In this document: positions 31,652 through 39,740 of the stretch, piece after piece
How the letters are laid out: the number at the start of each line of letters is the position of its first letter
Numbering within the stretch: position 1 is the first letter of the stretch
NCBI GenBank assembly: GCA_017625775.1
Contig: JAGAKE010000002.1
Location: 62,001-126,000 of the forward strand
Reading direction: 5' to 3'
Length of the DNA stretch: 64,000 nucleotides
Source of the DNA: Fibrobacteraceae bacterium
Lineage (GTDB): Bacteria; Fibrobacterota; Fibrobacteria; Fibrobacterales; Fibrobacteraceae
Notes under the pieces: model-generated
Told to the model about the DNA's origin: nothing
Seen by the model: only the letters and a program-made list of their open reading frames with translations
Databases searched by the model: none
Made by a program: the position numbers and the translations under genes

Positions 31652-33772
31652 ATGCAATCTATTTTAAATGGTTTGAATGCCGACCAACGAGCAGCAGTTT
31701 TACATGATCATGAAACTAAAAATCAGCTTCTTATTTTAGCAGGAGCTGGTTCAGGAAAAACATCAGTATTAACTAAGAGAATTCAGTATCGAATTGGGGC
31801 GGGAGTAAAGCCTGAAAGTATTTTGGCTTTGACTTTCACTGATTTAGCTGCTAGAGAAATGCGAGAACGCGTTGAAAAATTGTATCCTAATTCTGGAGTG
31901 AAATTATGTACATTTCATTCGTTAGCATTATCGCTTTTAAGAGAAGAATATTCGGTAGGGAAGGGTTATGAATTGCTTGGCTTTCAAAAGCCTCCAGTTC
32001 CAAAAGAAATGATAGGAAATGATTTTTTATGCGACTTAGCAGAAGTTGGGATTGAAGCAAATAAACTTTCTCGTGATGAACTTTTTTCTGATACTCTTCC
32101 TTTATCTATTCGAAAGAAAACAGAAAATTGTCGAAAGAAAATTATGGAAACAGGAGAGGTTGTTTTTGAAGATTTAATTTATTTGGCAATTACTCTTATA
32201 GAAACGAATCGTGATGTACGAGAAATTTTACAAGCGAGATTTTTAGAAATTTTAGTAGATGAATACCAAGACATTAACCCAAGTCAGTATCGTTTAGTAA
32301 GAGCGTTATTAGGAGAACGAAAAAGTTTATTCGCCGTAGGCGATGACGATCAGGCTATTTATGGATTTCGTGGAGCAGATATTGGGAACATTCTTCGTTT
32401 TCGTAAGGATTTTCCGACAAGCACCTTAATTCGTTTAGAATGGAATTATCGCTCGGTGCCTCAAGTGCTTTATTTGGCTAATAGAATTTTTACTGATAAG
32501 CCGCCTTTATTGCGAAAAGTACTTCGTGCGGGAAATCGTCGGCAAGATGAATTGTTTTTAGAAAATCGAGAACCAGAATTTTGGGAAAGCGAAAAAGCGA
32601 TTGAAGAAATAGGAAAAATTTCTATGCGAATTCGTGAAATGCGAAAAGTTTATGAACTTAAATATTCTGATTTCTGCATTTTAGTTCGCTATAATCGTCA
32701 AAGGGAATATTATGAAATGGCTCTTCGAGAAGTTGGGATTCCTCTTGCTTGTGATAGCGAGGAGGGAGTTCAGGTGATGACGGTTCACGCTTCTAAAGGG
32801 TTACAGTTTCTAGTGGTATTCTACGCAGGACTTGCTGAAGGACTTACTCCGGGAACTTGTGAAGGAAATCGAAAAAAAAGGAAAAATCAACTTGCCGAAG
32901 AGCGTCGATTATTTTATGTTGGGGTGACTAGAGCTGAAGCAGTTCTTGTTTTACTATATTGCAAAGAGCGATTTTGGAAAGGGCGGAAGGTTCAATTTCG
33001 TCCATCACGATTTCTAGATTGCTTGGAACAACCATTGCAGGGTTCAAATATGCCATTACTATTATTTAAAATTCGCGTAGTAATTTTAGCGTTGGCTTAT
33101 ATGGCTTATGCTATTTTTCAAATCACTTTCCGCCGTATTTTTTTTAGAGAAATTCCTCTTTGGTTAGAACGTCGAGTTCAAGAGTTTGCTGAATTCTGTA
33201 TGAGAATTTTGCGCATCAAGCTAGAAATTGAAAATCAATCTGCTTTAGCGACTGTGGATTGGTCACGCCCAGTTGTTGTAATCGCGAATCATCAATCTTA
33301 TTGCGATATTCCAGTTGTGTTTTTAACATTAGGGCGCTCAATAGGTTTTTTAGCAAAATATGAACTGAAACGAATACCATTTTTAAATTATTGGATGAAA
33401 CAATTAGGTTGTGTTTTTATTCGCCGAAAAACATCTGGCGGAGGAAAGGAAGCTCAGCAGGAATTGTTAGAATCTAGAGTTCCTCGTATTGTGGTTTTCC
33501 CAGAAGGAACTCGTTCAAAGAATGGTAAATTACAATCTTTTAAAAGTGGCGGTTTCCGTTTAGCGGCTGACTGGAAAGCGACAGTGATTCCGCTTGCTAT
33601 TCAAGGAACTCGTTCGGCGTGGGAAGGCCGAAAGGATACAAAAGTTACGACCGTAAAAGTGCGCGTGTGTGAACCACTCGATTTGAAAACGGTTTTTGAA
33701 AAAGAAGGTCAATTAAAAATTCGTGATTTTGTAGTTCCCGAAATTCGTTCTCGGATGGAAGAATTTTTATGA
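31652..33772 (+). CDS. UvrD-type SF1 helicase fused in frame to a PlsC-type 1-acylglycerol-3-phosphate acyltransferase
   Basis: A 706-residue fusion of two unrelated enzymes. Residues 1-460 are a compact UvrD/Rep helicase: AGAGSGKT (30-37), DEYQD (203-207), GDDDQAIYGFRGAD (230-243), MTVHASKGLQF (376-386) and RRLFYVGVTRA (418-428). It is much shorter than UvrD (about 720 aa) because the accessory subdomains are reduced. Residues 467-706 are a complete acyltransferase: a membrane helix (about 470-492), H547-x4-D552 in NHQSYCDIP, and FPEGTRS (616-622). No stop separates them. An ATG at 33050 could start a stand-alone 240-residue acyltransferase, but its ribosome site is weak. AAGGAG precedes the helicase ATG. 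The last four bases overlap murI. Confidence 0.85.
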   Translation: MQSILNGLNADQRAAVLHDHETKNQLLILAGAGSGKTSVLTKRIQYRIGAGVKPESILALTFTDLAAREMRERVEKLYPNSGVKLCTFHSLALSLLREEYSVGKGYELLGFQKPPVPKEMIGNDFLCDLAEVGIEANKLSRDELFSDTLPLSIRKKTENCRKKIMETGEVVFEDLIYLAITLIETNRDVREILQARFLEILVDEYQDINPSQYRLVRALLGERKSLFAVGDDDQAIYGFRGADIGNILRFRKDFPTSTLIRLEWNYRSVPQVLYLANRIFTDKPPLLRKVLRAGNRRQDELFLENREPEFWESEKAIEEIGKISMRIREMRKVYELKYSDFCILVRYNRQREYYEMALREVGIPLACDSEEGVQVMTVHASKGLQFLVVFYAGLAEGLTPGTCEGNRKKRKNQLAEERRLFYVGVTRAEAVLVLLYCKERFWKGRKVQFRPSRFLDCLEQPLQGSNMPLLLFKIRVVILALAYMAYAIFQITFRRIFFREIPLWLERRVQEFAEFCMRILRIKLEIENQSALATVDWSRPVVVIANHQSYCDIPVVFLTLGRSIGFLAKYELKRIPFLNYWMKQLGCVFIRRKTSGGGKEAQQELLESRVPRIVVFPEGTRSKNGKLQSFKSGGFRLAADWKATVIPLAIQGTRSAWEGRKDTKVTTVKVRVCEPLDLKTVFEKEGQLKIRDFVVPEIRSRMEEFL

Positions 33773-34584
33773 TAGGCGTTTTTGATTCAGGCTTTGGCGG
33801 TTTGACTATTTTGCGAGAACTTAAAAAAGCTCTTCCGCAGTATGATTTCGCTTATCTCGGAGATAATGCTCGGGCTCCATACGGAACACGCAGTTTTGAA
33901 ACTATTTACGCTTATACACGGCAAGCGGTTGACTCTCTTTTTTCGTTAGGTTGTCCACTTGTTATTCTTGCCTGTAATACGGCTTCTGCAAAAGCCCTTC
34001 GTTCCATTCAGCAAAATGATTTACCCTCTTTAGTGCCAGAAAATAGAGTTTTAGGTATTGTGCGGCCGACTGCTGAATGTATTGGCCAATTTTCAAAAAC
34101 TGGACATGTTGGAATTTTGGCAACTCCAGGAACGGTTTCTTCTGAAAGTTATTTAATGGAAATTTCGCATTTTTCGCCAGATTTGGTGGTTTCTCAGCAT
34201 TCTTGCCCGCTTTGGGTTCCTTTGGTAGAAAATGGGGAACTAGAATCTGCAGGAACAGAATATTTTGTAAAACGAGATATTGAAACTCTTTTTAGAAAAG
34301 ATCCTCTTATTGATACGGTGTTGCTTGCTTGTACGCATTATCCACTTTTGACCCCCATAATCCAAAAATTTTTGCCAAAAGGAGTTCGTTTAGTTTCTCA
34401 GGGGGAAATTGTTGCAAAAAGAACGCTAGATTATTTAAATAGACATCCAGAAATAGAAATTCGGCTGAAAAAAACGGGAAAAACGGAATTTTGGACGACC
34501 GATACGGTTGATTTTTTTGAAAAAGGAGCTTTTTTGTTTGGAGAAAGGAATATTTCTGCTAAAAAGTTGACTTTTTCGTATTAA
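33769..34584 (+). CDS. murI: Glutamate racemase
   Basis: A 271-residue racemase making D-glutamate for peptidoglycan in the cytoplasm. The first catalytic cysteine is in LACNTASAKALR and the second in LLACTHYPLL. The N-terminus VFDSGFGGLTILREL and AYLGDNARAPYGTRS are the substrate loops. The ATG overlaps the stop of the helicase-acyltransferase gene (ATGA), so the two are translationally coupled. Confidence 0.96.
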   Translation: MIGVFDSGFGGLTILRELKKALPQYDFAYLGDNARAPYGTRSFETIYAYTRQAVDSLFSLGCPLVILACNTASAKALRSIQQNDLPSLVPENRVLGIVRPTAECIGQFSKTGHVGILATPGTVSSESYLMEISHFSPDLVVSQHSCPLWVPLVENGELESAGTEYFVKRDIETLFRKDPLIDTVLLACTHYPLLTPIIQKFLPKGVRLVSQGEIVAKRTLDYLNRHPEIEIRLKKTGKTEFWTTDTVDFFEKGAFLFGERNISAKKLTFSY

Positions 34585-34770
34585 AAATGTATCTTGCTCT
34601 TTGGAAACATTACATCTAGTATGTGAACGTTTTATTTTGAGTGGTTTTTCCTGTTTTTTTTGGGAAAAATCGTTGAGCCTGAGGCTTCTGGAAAATTATC
34701 CAGATGCCTTTATTATTAACCGAGTGACCTCTGAAAATCCTTTCGGAGGTTCTTTATATAGGTGGTTTTT
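34585..34770 (+). promoter_or_regulatory. Structured leader upstream of the 218-residue unknown gene
   Basis: The gap holds two possible hairpins. One is GGC-TT-CTGG / CCAG-AT-GCC around 34683-34708. The other is ACCTCTGAAA / TTTCGGAGGT (about 34727-34750), whose right arm lies about 14 bases before the ribosome site AGGTGG. Folding could limit translation. I do not recognise a known riboswitch class. The 62-codon frame inside (34601-34789) is not convincing as a gene. Confidence 0.35.
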
Positions 34771-35418
34771 ATGCCAAAAGTGCAAATAAATTTAGAAGGT
34801 TGGCAAGATTACCGCGGCAATTTTGCGGGATCTTTGCTGTATGTAGAAACGAGTAAGGAATCTGGTGTACCGGTTCGCGATCAGTTGAATGAAAATGAAA
34901 AAGGTCTTTATTTGTACGAACCAAACTATGAAACTAGCACATATGGTTTCATGAGTTGTTATAATGTGAAGAATATTAATGCTATTGTAAAGGCGAAGAG
35001 TCGTTATATTCTTTTTGGAACTCGTTACGAAGGTCTTTCAGAATCAGAATTGAAAAATAAGTATTTGATTCACGGTTATATGCGAATAGATAAGATTCGC
35101 GATGTTCGTACTCGTCATATGCAAAAGTATATGGCAAATCCTGGTCTTGAAGAACCGGAATGTATGCAATTAGAAAAAAATATTGCTGTTTATGGACCAA
35201 TGCACTTTGTGTCTTTTGCGGATAGCTTTATTTTGACAGACGAGCTTTTGAAAGAATGGGGCTTCAAAGGTCATGCTTCAAGACAATTGAAAAGCGTATT
35301 TAAAGACGATCGCTTGAAGATGATTCTTGATCATTTGGATTCTAAACAACAGATGATTGATGAGTACATTGACACAGTTGATGAATTGAAAGAAGCTTTA
35401 GCTGAAATGCAAGAATAA
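34771..35418 (+). CDS. Conserved-looking unknown cytoplasmic protein
   Basis: About 215 residues, and no family recognised. There is no signal peptide, membrane segment or catalytic motif that I can name. The N-terminal two thirds look globular and alpha/beta, with YGFMSCYNVKNINAIVKAK, SRYILFGTRYEGLSE and FVSFADSFILTDELLKEWGF. The last 40 residues form a charged helix, likely coiled coil (DHLDSKQQMIDEYIDTVDEL). The ATG at 34771 has AGGTGG eight bases upstream; a GTG at 34762 is a weaker alternative. It stands alone with its own terminator. Confidence 0.7.
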   Translation: MPKVQINLEGWQDYRGNFAGSLLYVETSKESGVPVRDQLNENEKGLYLYEPNYETSTYGFMSCYNVKNINAIVKAKSRYILFGTRYEGLSESELKNKYLIHGYMRIDKIRDVRTRHMQKYMANPGLEEPECMQLEKNIAVYGPMHFVSFADSFILTDELLKEWGFKGHASRQLKSVFKDDRLKMILDHLDSKQQMIDEYIDTVDELKEALAEMQE

Positions 35419-35437
35419 TTAGTTTTCTTATAATCTC

Positions 35438-35466
35438 AAAAAGTCACGCTTGGCGTGACTTTTTTT
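35438..35466 (+). terminator. Rho-independent terminator
   Basis: A nine-base stem AAGTCACGC / GCGTGACTT with a TTG loop, flanked by A-run and T-run (TTTTTTT). It ends the unknown gene at 34771-35418. The A/T flanks could also let it work weakly for the convergent small gene. Confidence 0.9.
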
Positions 35467-35503
35467 CTGCATTAGCTAGTTGAATTCTTTTTTAGAAAAA
35501 CTT

Positions 35504-35719
35504 TTACTTAAAAATGACGTTATTGACAAATACGCCTAAAAAGAAAACAAGAAGATAACCATACCAAATAACAGTTAGTGGGTAATTCATTGCGCGTTTG
35601 AAAGAACTTGGCTCGTTCGCATTTTTTTTAGCGATATGTCGCAAATTTTTGCGAAAATATCGGAGACTTATAGCAATTCCTGCTATAGAAACGACGAGTA
35701 ATACTATTATTGTCAGCAT
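35504..35719 (-). CDS. Small two-helix membrane protein
   Basis: A 71-residue protein with two hydrophobic helices (about 2-20 and 49-68) and a basic loop between them (YFRKNLRHIAKKNANE). AAGG lies close before the ATG. It has no recognisable family. It is divergent from the LTA-synthase-like gene with about 43 bases between starts, so it may share regulation with it. The coding look (positive-inside loop, sensible length) supports a real gene. Confidence 0.6.
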   Translation of the reverse strand: MLTIIVLLVVSIAGIAISLRYFRKNLRHIAKKNANEPSSFKRAMNYPLTVIWYGYLLVFFLGVFVNNVIFK

Positions 35720-35762
35720 ACCTTAAAGATAAAAAAGTTTTTAGAAAGTTAAATTTGGTTTT

Positions 35763-37739
35763 ATGAAGATTTTTGATTTTGAAGCGAATCGTTGTCGAGC
35801 TGGTCTTGCTGTGTTGGCATTTGCCCTTTCATTTTTTATTTTCCATTTTTTCTGCCGATTTTTTCTTCTTTTCCGAAATGATGCTTATGGAAATCCCTTT
35901 GTAAATAAACCGGACTGGTATATTTTTCATGCTGGAGCAATAGACTTTGTCTGGATTTTTGTTTCTGCGGTTCCATTTTTAATACTAGCATTTCTTTTTC
36001 CGAAAAAAGAAAAATTATTCACGATTATTTTTGGCATTTTACATTCGGCACTACTTTGTTTGACTTTTTTAGACCATGAAGTTCAACGTTTTTTGGGTTC
36101 TCATTTGACTCTTGAAATTGCTGATACTTATAAAGACGTTTCTTCGCTTGCGATGTTTGTGGATTACGTTTCTATGGATATGTGTATTCCGTGGATTCAG
36201 TTTGTGATTATGCCACTACTTCCGGTAGTGAGTATTTTGCTTTTTGTTTTAATAAATCGTTTTTTGAATAAGAAAGCGAACCCTTGTAAGTGGTTAAAAA
36301 TATCTTGTATTGTAGTTCTTGTATTGATTGTTTGCTCTGAATTGTTTTTGTATGTGATATGGCCTGGCGGTCACCGAATGCGAAAACTTTCTCCTGTGGT
36401 TAAAGTCTTTGCAGAAGGTTTGTTGCAGTCAGAAACAGAGCCTTTAGATGATTCTGAATATTATCAAAGAGCAGTGACTTTTGCTAGAAATTTTTGGAAT
36501 GAAGTGGAAGGACCTTCTGCTTTAGATTATGAATATCCAGATTCAAGCTGTCCGCTTTGTCGCCGCCCGATTTTAAAAGAAGATTCTGTTATGCAAGGGC
36601 GGCGAGCAAAAACACCAAATTTCATTGTGGTGTTTTTGGAATCTGGCAGAGGAATGGATGTAGGCTATTTGAATCCAAGCGATGAACGCCCGTCTGCGAC
36701 CCCTATACTTGATTCTTTAGCACGCTCTGGCCAAGCATTTACTTCCTTTTATGCGGCAGGTGTTCCTACGGTAAGTGCTGTTCTTTCTTCCCATTTGGGA
36801 ACGCCGCTTCATAGAAAACGTTCAGTGGCTACCGAATTTACCACATTAGAAGCTCCGAGTTTTGCTTCGGTATTGAGAGATTCTGGATACGTCGCGCATT
36901 TTTTCGCCGCCGCAGATCCTGCTTGGGATAATCTTTCCGTTTGGTTTGCTAAATGGTATGATAAAACACATTACAATAGAGCTTATGAAGATGATTCTAG
37001 TTTCTTCTCTGTGAGTGCTTCGTTTATTCGAGATTCTCTAGCAACACAAGGGAAACCTTTCTTGGCTTCTTTAATTACAAGGAGTAATCACTATCCGTTT
37101 AATTTAGTGCCTGGCATGACTGAAAAAGAAAAAGCTTTGCCGCAAAAAGAGCGTATGCGTTATACGATGCACTGGATGGATAAGCAACTTGGGATTTTCT
37201 TGGATTCCTTGAGACAAGAACCTTGGTTTGAAAATACTTATTTGATTGTGCTTGCCGATCATGGTTTCCCGCAGGGAGAAAATGGGATTTCTGCGATAGG
37301 TGCGACTGGTGGAAGTGCTAGTGCAGCTTGGATTCCGCTTGTGATTAATGGCCCTATTTTTTCAAAGCCACAAATTCATGAGAAAACGGCTGGACAACAT
37401 GATTTAGCTCCTACGATTCTTTCGCTTGCAGGACTTCGTGTTGCAAATGCTTTTATTGGGCATGACTTGTTTAGAAATTCTGAACGAACTTCTTTTGCGA
37501 TTGGAGCGTATTCAAAAGCTTCTTCCATCGCCGTTGGAAATTATCGTCTTTTAACTGGAATTCCTAATGTTTCTCGAGAGTATGGAGAGCATTTGTATGC
37601 AATTTCAGATAAGTATGAAGAAGAACCGTTAGAGAAGGATTTTTCTTTTGTGGTTGATTCTTTGCGTGCGATGTTAGATACGTTGCTTTCTGTGAATGAT
37701 TTTGCGATTTCGAAGAATCGAATGAATTTGAAAAATTAA
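35763..37739 (+). CDS. LTA synthase / sulfatase-family membrane phosphotransferase
   Basis: A 658-residue protein with about five membrane helices in the first 200 residues, then a periplasmic alkaline-phosphatase-like (sulfatase PF00884) domain. Metal-site signatures are E293 in VVFLESGRG, the likely nucleophile T336 in AAGVPTVSAVLSSH, then IVLADHGFP and the late GQHDLAPTIL. Relatives such as LtaS or EptA/YejM-like enzymes move phospholipid head groups onto glycans or lipid A; this one's substrate is unknown. Before the catalytic domain lies an unusual C263-PLC266 pair that could bind metal or form a disulfide. TAAATTTG ends five bases before the ATG. Confidence 0.8.
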   Translation: MKIFDFEANRCRAGLAVLAFALSFFIFHFFCRFFLLFRNDAYGNPFVNKPDWYIFHAGAIDFVWIFVSAVPFLILAFLFPKKEKLFTIIFGILHSALLCLTFLDHEVQRFLGSHLTLEIADTYKDVSSLAMFVDYVSMDMCIPWIQFVIMPLLPVVSILLFVLINRFLNKKANPCKWLKISCIVVLVLIVCSELFLYVIWPGGHRMRKLSPVVKVFAEGLLQSETEPLDDSEYYQRAVTFARNFWNEVEGPSALDYEYPDSSCPLCRRPILKEDSVMQGRRAKTPNFIVVFLESGRGMDVGYLNPSDERPSATPILDSLARSGQAFTSFYAAGVPTVSAVLSSHLGTPLHRKRSVATEFTTLEAPSFASVLRDSGYVAHFFAAADPAWDNLSVWFAKWYDKTHYNRAYEDDSSFFSVSASFIRDSLATQGKPFLASLITRSNHYPFNLVPGMTEKEKALPQKERMRYTMHWMDKQLGIFLDSLRQEPWFENTYLIVLADHGFPQGENGISAIGATGGSASAAWIPLVINGPIFSKPQIHEKTAGQHDLAPTILSLAGLRVANAFIGHDLFRNSERTSFAIGAYSKASSIAVGNYRLLTGIPNVSREYGEHLYAISDKYEEEPLEKDFSFVVDSLRAMLDTLLSVNDFAISKNRMNLKN

Positions 37740-37795
37740 CCGTCTGAGTTTGCGCTAGCGGGCGTTACCAGAAGTGGCGAAGACTACAGGCTTCG

Positions 37796-37867
37796 TTTGC
37801 AGGAAAAAGGTGTTTTTCCTGCAAATAGCACGCGGTTCCTAGATTTTTTTTTGAAAAAATCTAGGAA
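37796..37867. repeat. Two adjacent near-perfect hairpins between the LTA-synthase-like gene and rimP
   Basis: Hairpin one pairs TTTGCAGGAAAAA with TTTTTCCTGCAAA (37796-37808 / 37813-37825, four-base loop). Hairpin two pairs TTCCTAGATTTTTT with AAAAAATCTAGGAA (37836-37849 / 37854-37867, four-base loop). The T-run in hairpin one's 3' arm and the A-run in its 5' arm could make it a bidirectional terminator. Confidence 0.6.
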
Positions 37868-37997
37868 AGCGCCCAAAAACCAGCTTTAAGAGGGCTGAAT
37901 GAAAAAAAAGAGTTGAAGAATTTCAAAAAATTTTCTCTATTTGTTTTGTCTAATGGGTCGTTCGGGTGAACGGGCCATTCTTTTATATGAGGTGTTT

Positions 37998-38447
37998 TTG
38001 ATAACCCAAGAGAAATTAAATTCGTTGATAGCGACTGCTTGTGATTCTTCTGCGGTATCACTAGTGGAAGCTGATTTGTTTCAAGCAGGCCGTCGTAAGG
38101 TGCTTCGCTTGTTTATTGATAAGCCTGAAGGCGTTACGATTTCGGATTGTACTAAAGTGAGTCGCTCACTTTCGGCTGCATTAGATCTTGAGCCGGATTT
38201 AATTGAAGGAGCGTTTACTTTGGAAGTTTCTTCGCCGGGCCTAGACCGCCCATTGAAGTCCGATGCAGATTTTTTGAGAAATGTAGGGCGCCGTTTGAGA
38301 GTTACTCGTTCAACGGGAAAACCTTTGACTGGGGTTTTGAAAGCGGTGAATCCAGAAAGTTTAACCTTGGAATTGATGGGAAATGCTGGTGATTTAGAGG
38401 TGCCACGCTCAGAAATTCTCTCTGCTAAAGCAGATGTTCAAATTTAG
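37998..38447 (+). CDS. rimP: Ribosome maturation factor RimP
   Basis: About 149 residues needed for 30S subunit maturation. The family core is present: RRKVLRLFIDKPEGVTISDC, then SRSLSAALDLEP and the hallmark LEVSSPGLDRPL. The frame is open from a TTG at 37941 and has an ATG at 37953. The TTG at 37998 fits best because GAGGTG lies four bases before it and the N-terminus then matches the family. A hairpin (CGTTC-GGGT-GAACG with flanking AATGG/CCATT, about 37951-37980) sits just upstream and may attenuate the operon. It is the first gene of the rimP-nusA-infB operon. Confidence 0.92.
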   Translation: MITQEKLNSLIATACDSSAVSLVEADLFQAGRRKVLRLFIDKPEGVTISDCTKVSRSLSAALDLEPDLIEGAFTLEVSSPGLDRPLKSDADFLRNVGRRLRVTRSTGKPLTGVLKAVNPESLTLELMGNAGDLEVPRSEILSAKADVQI

Positions 38448-38465
38448 TCTCAAGAGGAACACACT

Positions 38466-39722
38466 ATGAAAAACGAAGCAAAAATGAGTCTTCTCGATTC
38501 TTTGAAGAATGTAATTGAAGCAAAGAATATGGACGACGAAACTGTCATCAAGGCATTAAAGGATTCCTTGATTTCTGCAGCAAAGAAATACTTGCAATTG
38601 AGCAAGCATATCGATGTGGATATCGATATGGAAACTAATGAAATTCATGTGTTCCTTCGGGTAGATGTTGTTGAAGATTTCCCTGACTATGATCCTGAGA
38701 TGAGTGCTGAAGAAGTGCAGGCTTTTGACGAACATTATATGCTTGTTGAAGAAGCTCGCGAATTTAATGAAGATGCTCAGCCTGGTGATACTCTTGAAAT
38801 GGAAGTTCCTATGTCTGCATTTGGTCGCCAAGCGATTCAGAATGCAAAGCAACTTTTGATGCAGAGTATGCGTGATGCAGAACGCCAAAAGATTCAAAAG
38901 ATTTATGCTAGCCGCATTGGTTCTTTGATCTCTGGTGAAGTGGTTCGAATCGAAGGAAGAAATTTGATTATCAGTCTTGGTTCTACAGAAGCGATTTTGC
39001 CAGAACGTGAACAGATTCGTAAGGAACGTTGGAAAATTGGAGATTCTGTAAAAGCAGTGATTATGAAAATCGACGAGAACGCAAAGTTCGGCGCTCCACT
39101 CGTTGTGCTTTCAAGAAATGATAAGAGTTTCTTGCGTGAATTGCTTCGTCAGGAAGTTCCTGAAGTTTATGAAGGTTCTGTAGAAATTAAGAATATTGTT
39201 CGTGATGCCGGTTTCCGTGCAAAAATCGCAGTTTATGCTCGTGATGAACGCATTGACCCAGTGGGTGCTTGTGTTGGAATGAAAGGCGCTCGCGTACAGG
39301 CAATTGTTCGTGAACTATCTAATGAACGTATTGATATTGTTGTGTGGCATGAAGATTGCGAAACATATATTCGTCGTGCTCTTGCTCCGGCCAATATTTT
39401 GAAGTTTATTGAAGTGGCTGGAACTAATCGCTATGTGATTGTCGTAGAAGATAAGGATTTAGCTCAAGCTATTGGTCGAAGTGGTCAGAATGTAAAACTT
39501 GCTTCTATGCTTGTAGAAAGCAATCTTGATGTGTTTGGCGAAAAAGAATGGGCTGAAAAGAGCGAAGAAGATAAGGCAAAGGTTTTGACTCCTAAGTCAA
39601 GAGAACTTTTGCGCGATTCTCAAAAGAAAAATATGCAGACCACAAAGTTTGAAACAGTTCTCGAAGAAGAAAGTGAAGAGGCTGAAGTAAATACTGTAGA
39701 AGAAGGTTCTGCTGACGAATAA
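38466..39722 (+). CDS. nusA: Transcription termination/antitermination factor NusA
   Basis: 418 residues: an N-terminal RNA-polymerase-binding domain (1-130), an S1 domain (about 155-215, SGEVVRIEGRNLIISLG), then two KH domains (about 225-365) with VGACVGMKGARVQAIVREL and AIGRSGQNVKLASML. The proteobacterial C-terminal acidic repeats are absent; the tail instead ends in a short acidic stretch (EEESEEAEVNTVEEGSADE). GAGGAA is a good ribosome site. It sits between rimP and infB as in most bacteria. Confidence 0.96.
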   Translation: MKNEAKMSLLDSLKNVIEAKNMDDETVIKALKDSLISAAKKYLQLSKHIDVDIDMETNEIHVFLRVDVVEDFPDYDPEMSAEEVQAFDEHYMLVEEAREFNEDAQPGDTLEMEVPMSAFGRQAIQNAKQLLMQSMRDAERQKIQKIYASRIGSLISGEVVRIEGRNLIISLGSTEAILPEREQIRKERWKIGDSVKAVIMKIDENAKFGAPLVVLSRNDKSFLRELLRQEVPEVYEGSVEIKNIVRDAGFRAKIAVYARDERIDPVGACVGMKGARVQAIVRELSNERIDIVVWHEDCETYIRRALAPANILKFIEVAGTNRYVIVVEDKDLAQAIGRSGQNVKLASMLVESNLDVFGEKEWAEKSEEDKAKVLTPKSRELLRDSQKKNMQTTKFETVLEEESEEAEVNTVEEGSADE

Positions 39723-39740
39723 TTTCTGGAGCGCTACTAG

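Noticed and set aside
32760..33060. Sequencing error joining helicase and acyltransferase
   Set aside because: The frame stays open with clean helicase motif VI before and acyltransferase motifs after, and no homopolymer run lies at the junction; kept as a real fusion but flagged for checking.
34601..34789. 62-codon open frame upstream of the 218-residue protein
   Set aside because: No ribosome site, an unlikely composition, and it overlaps the next gene's start; treated as leader.
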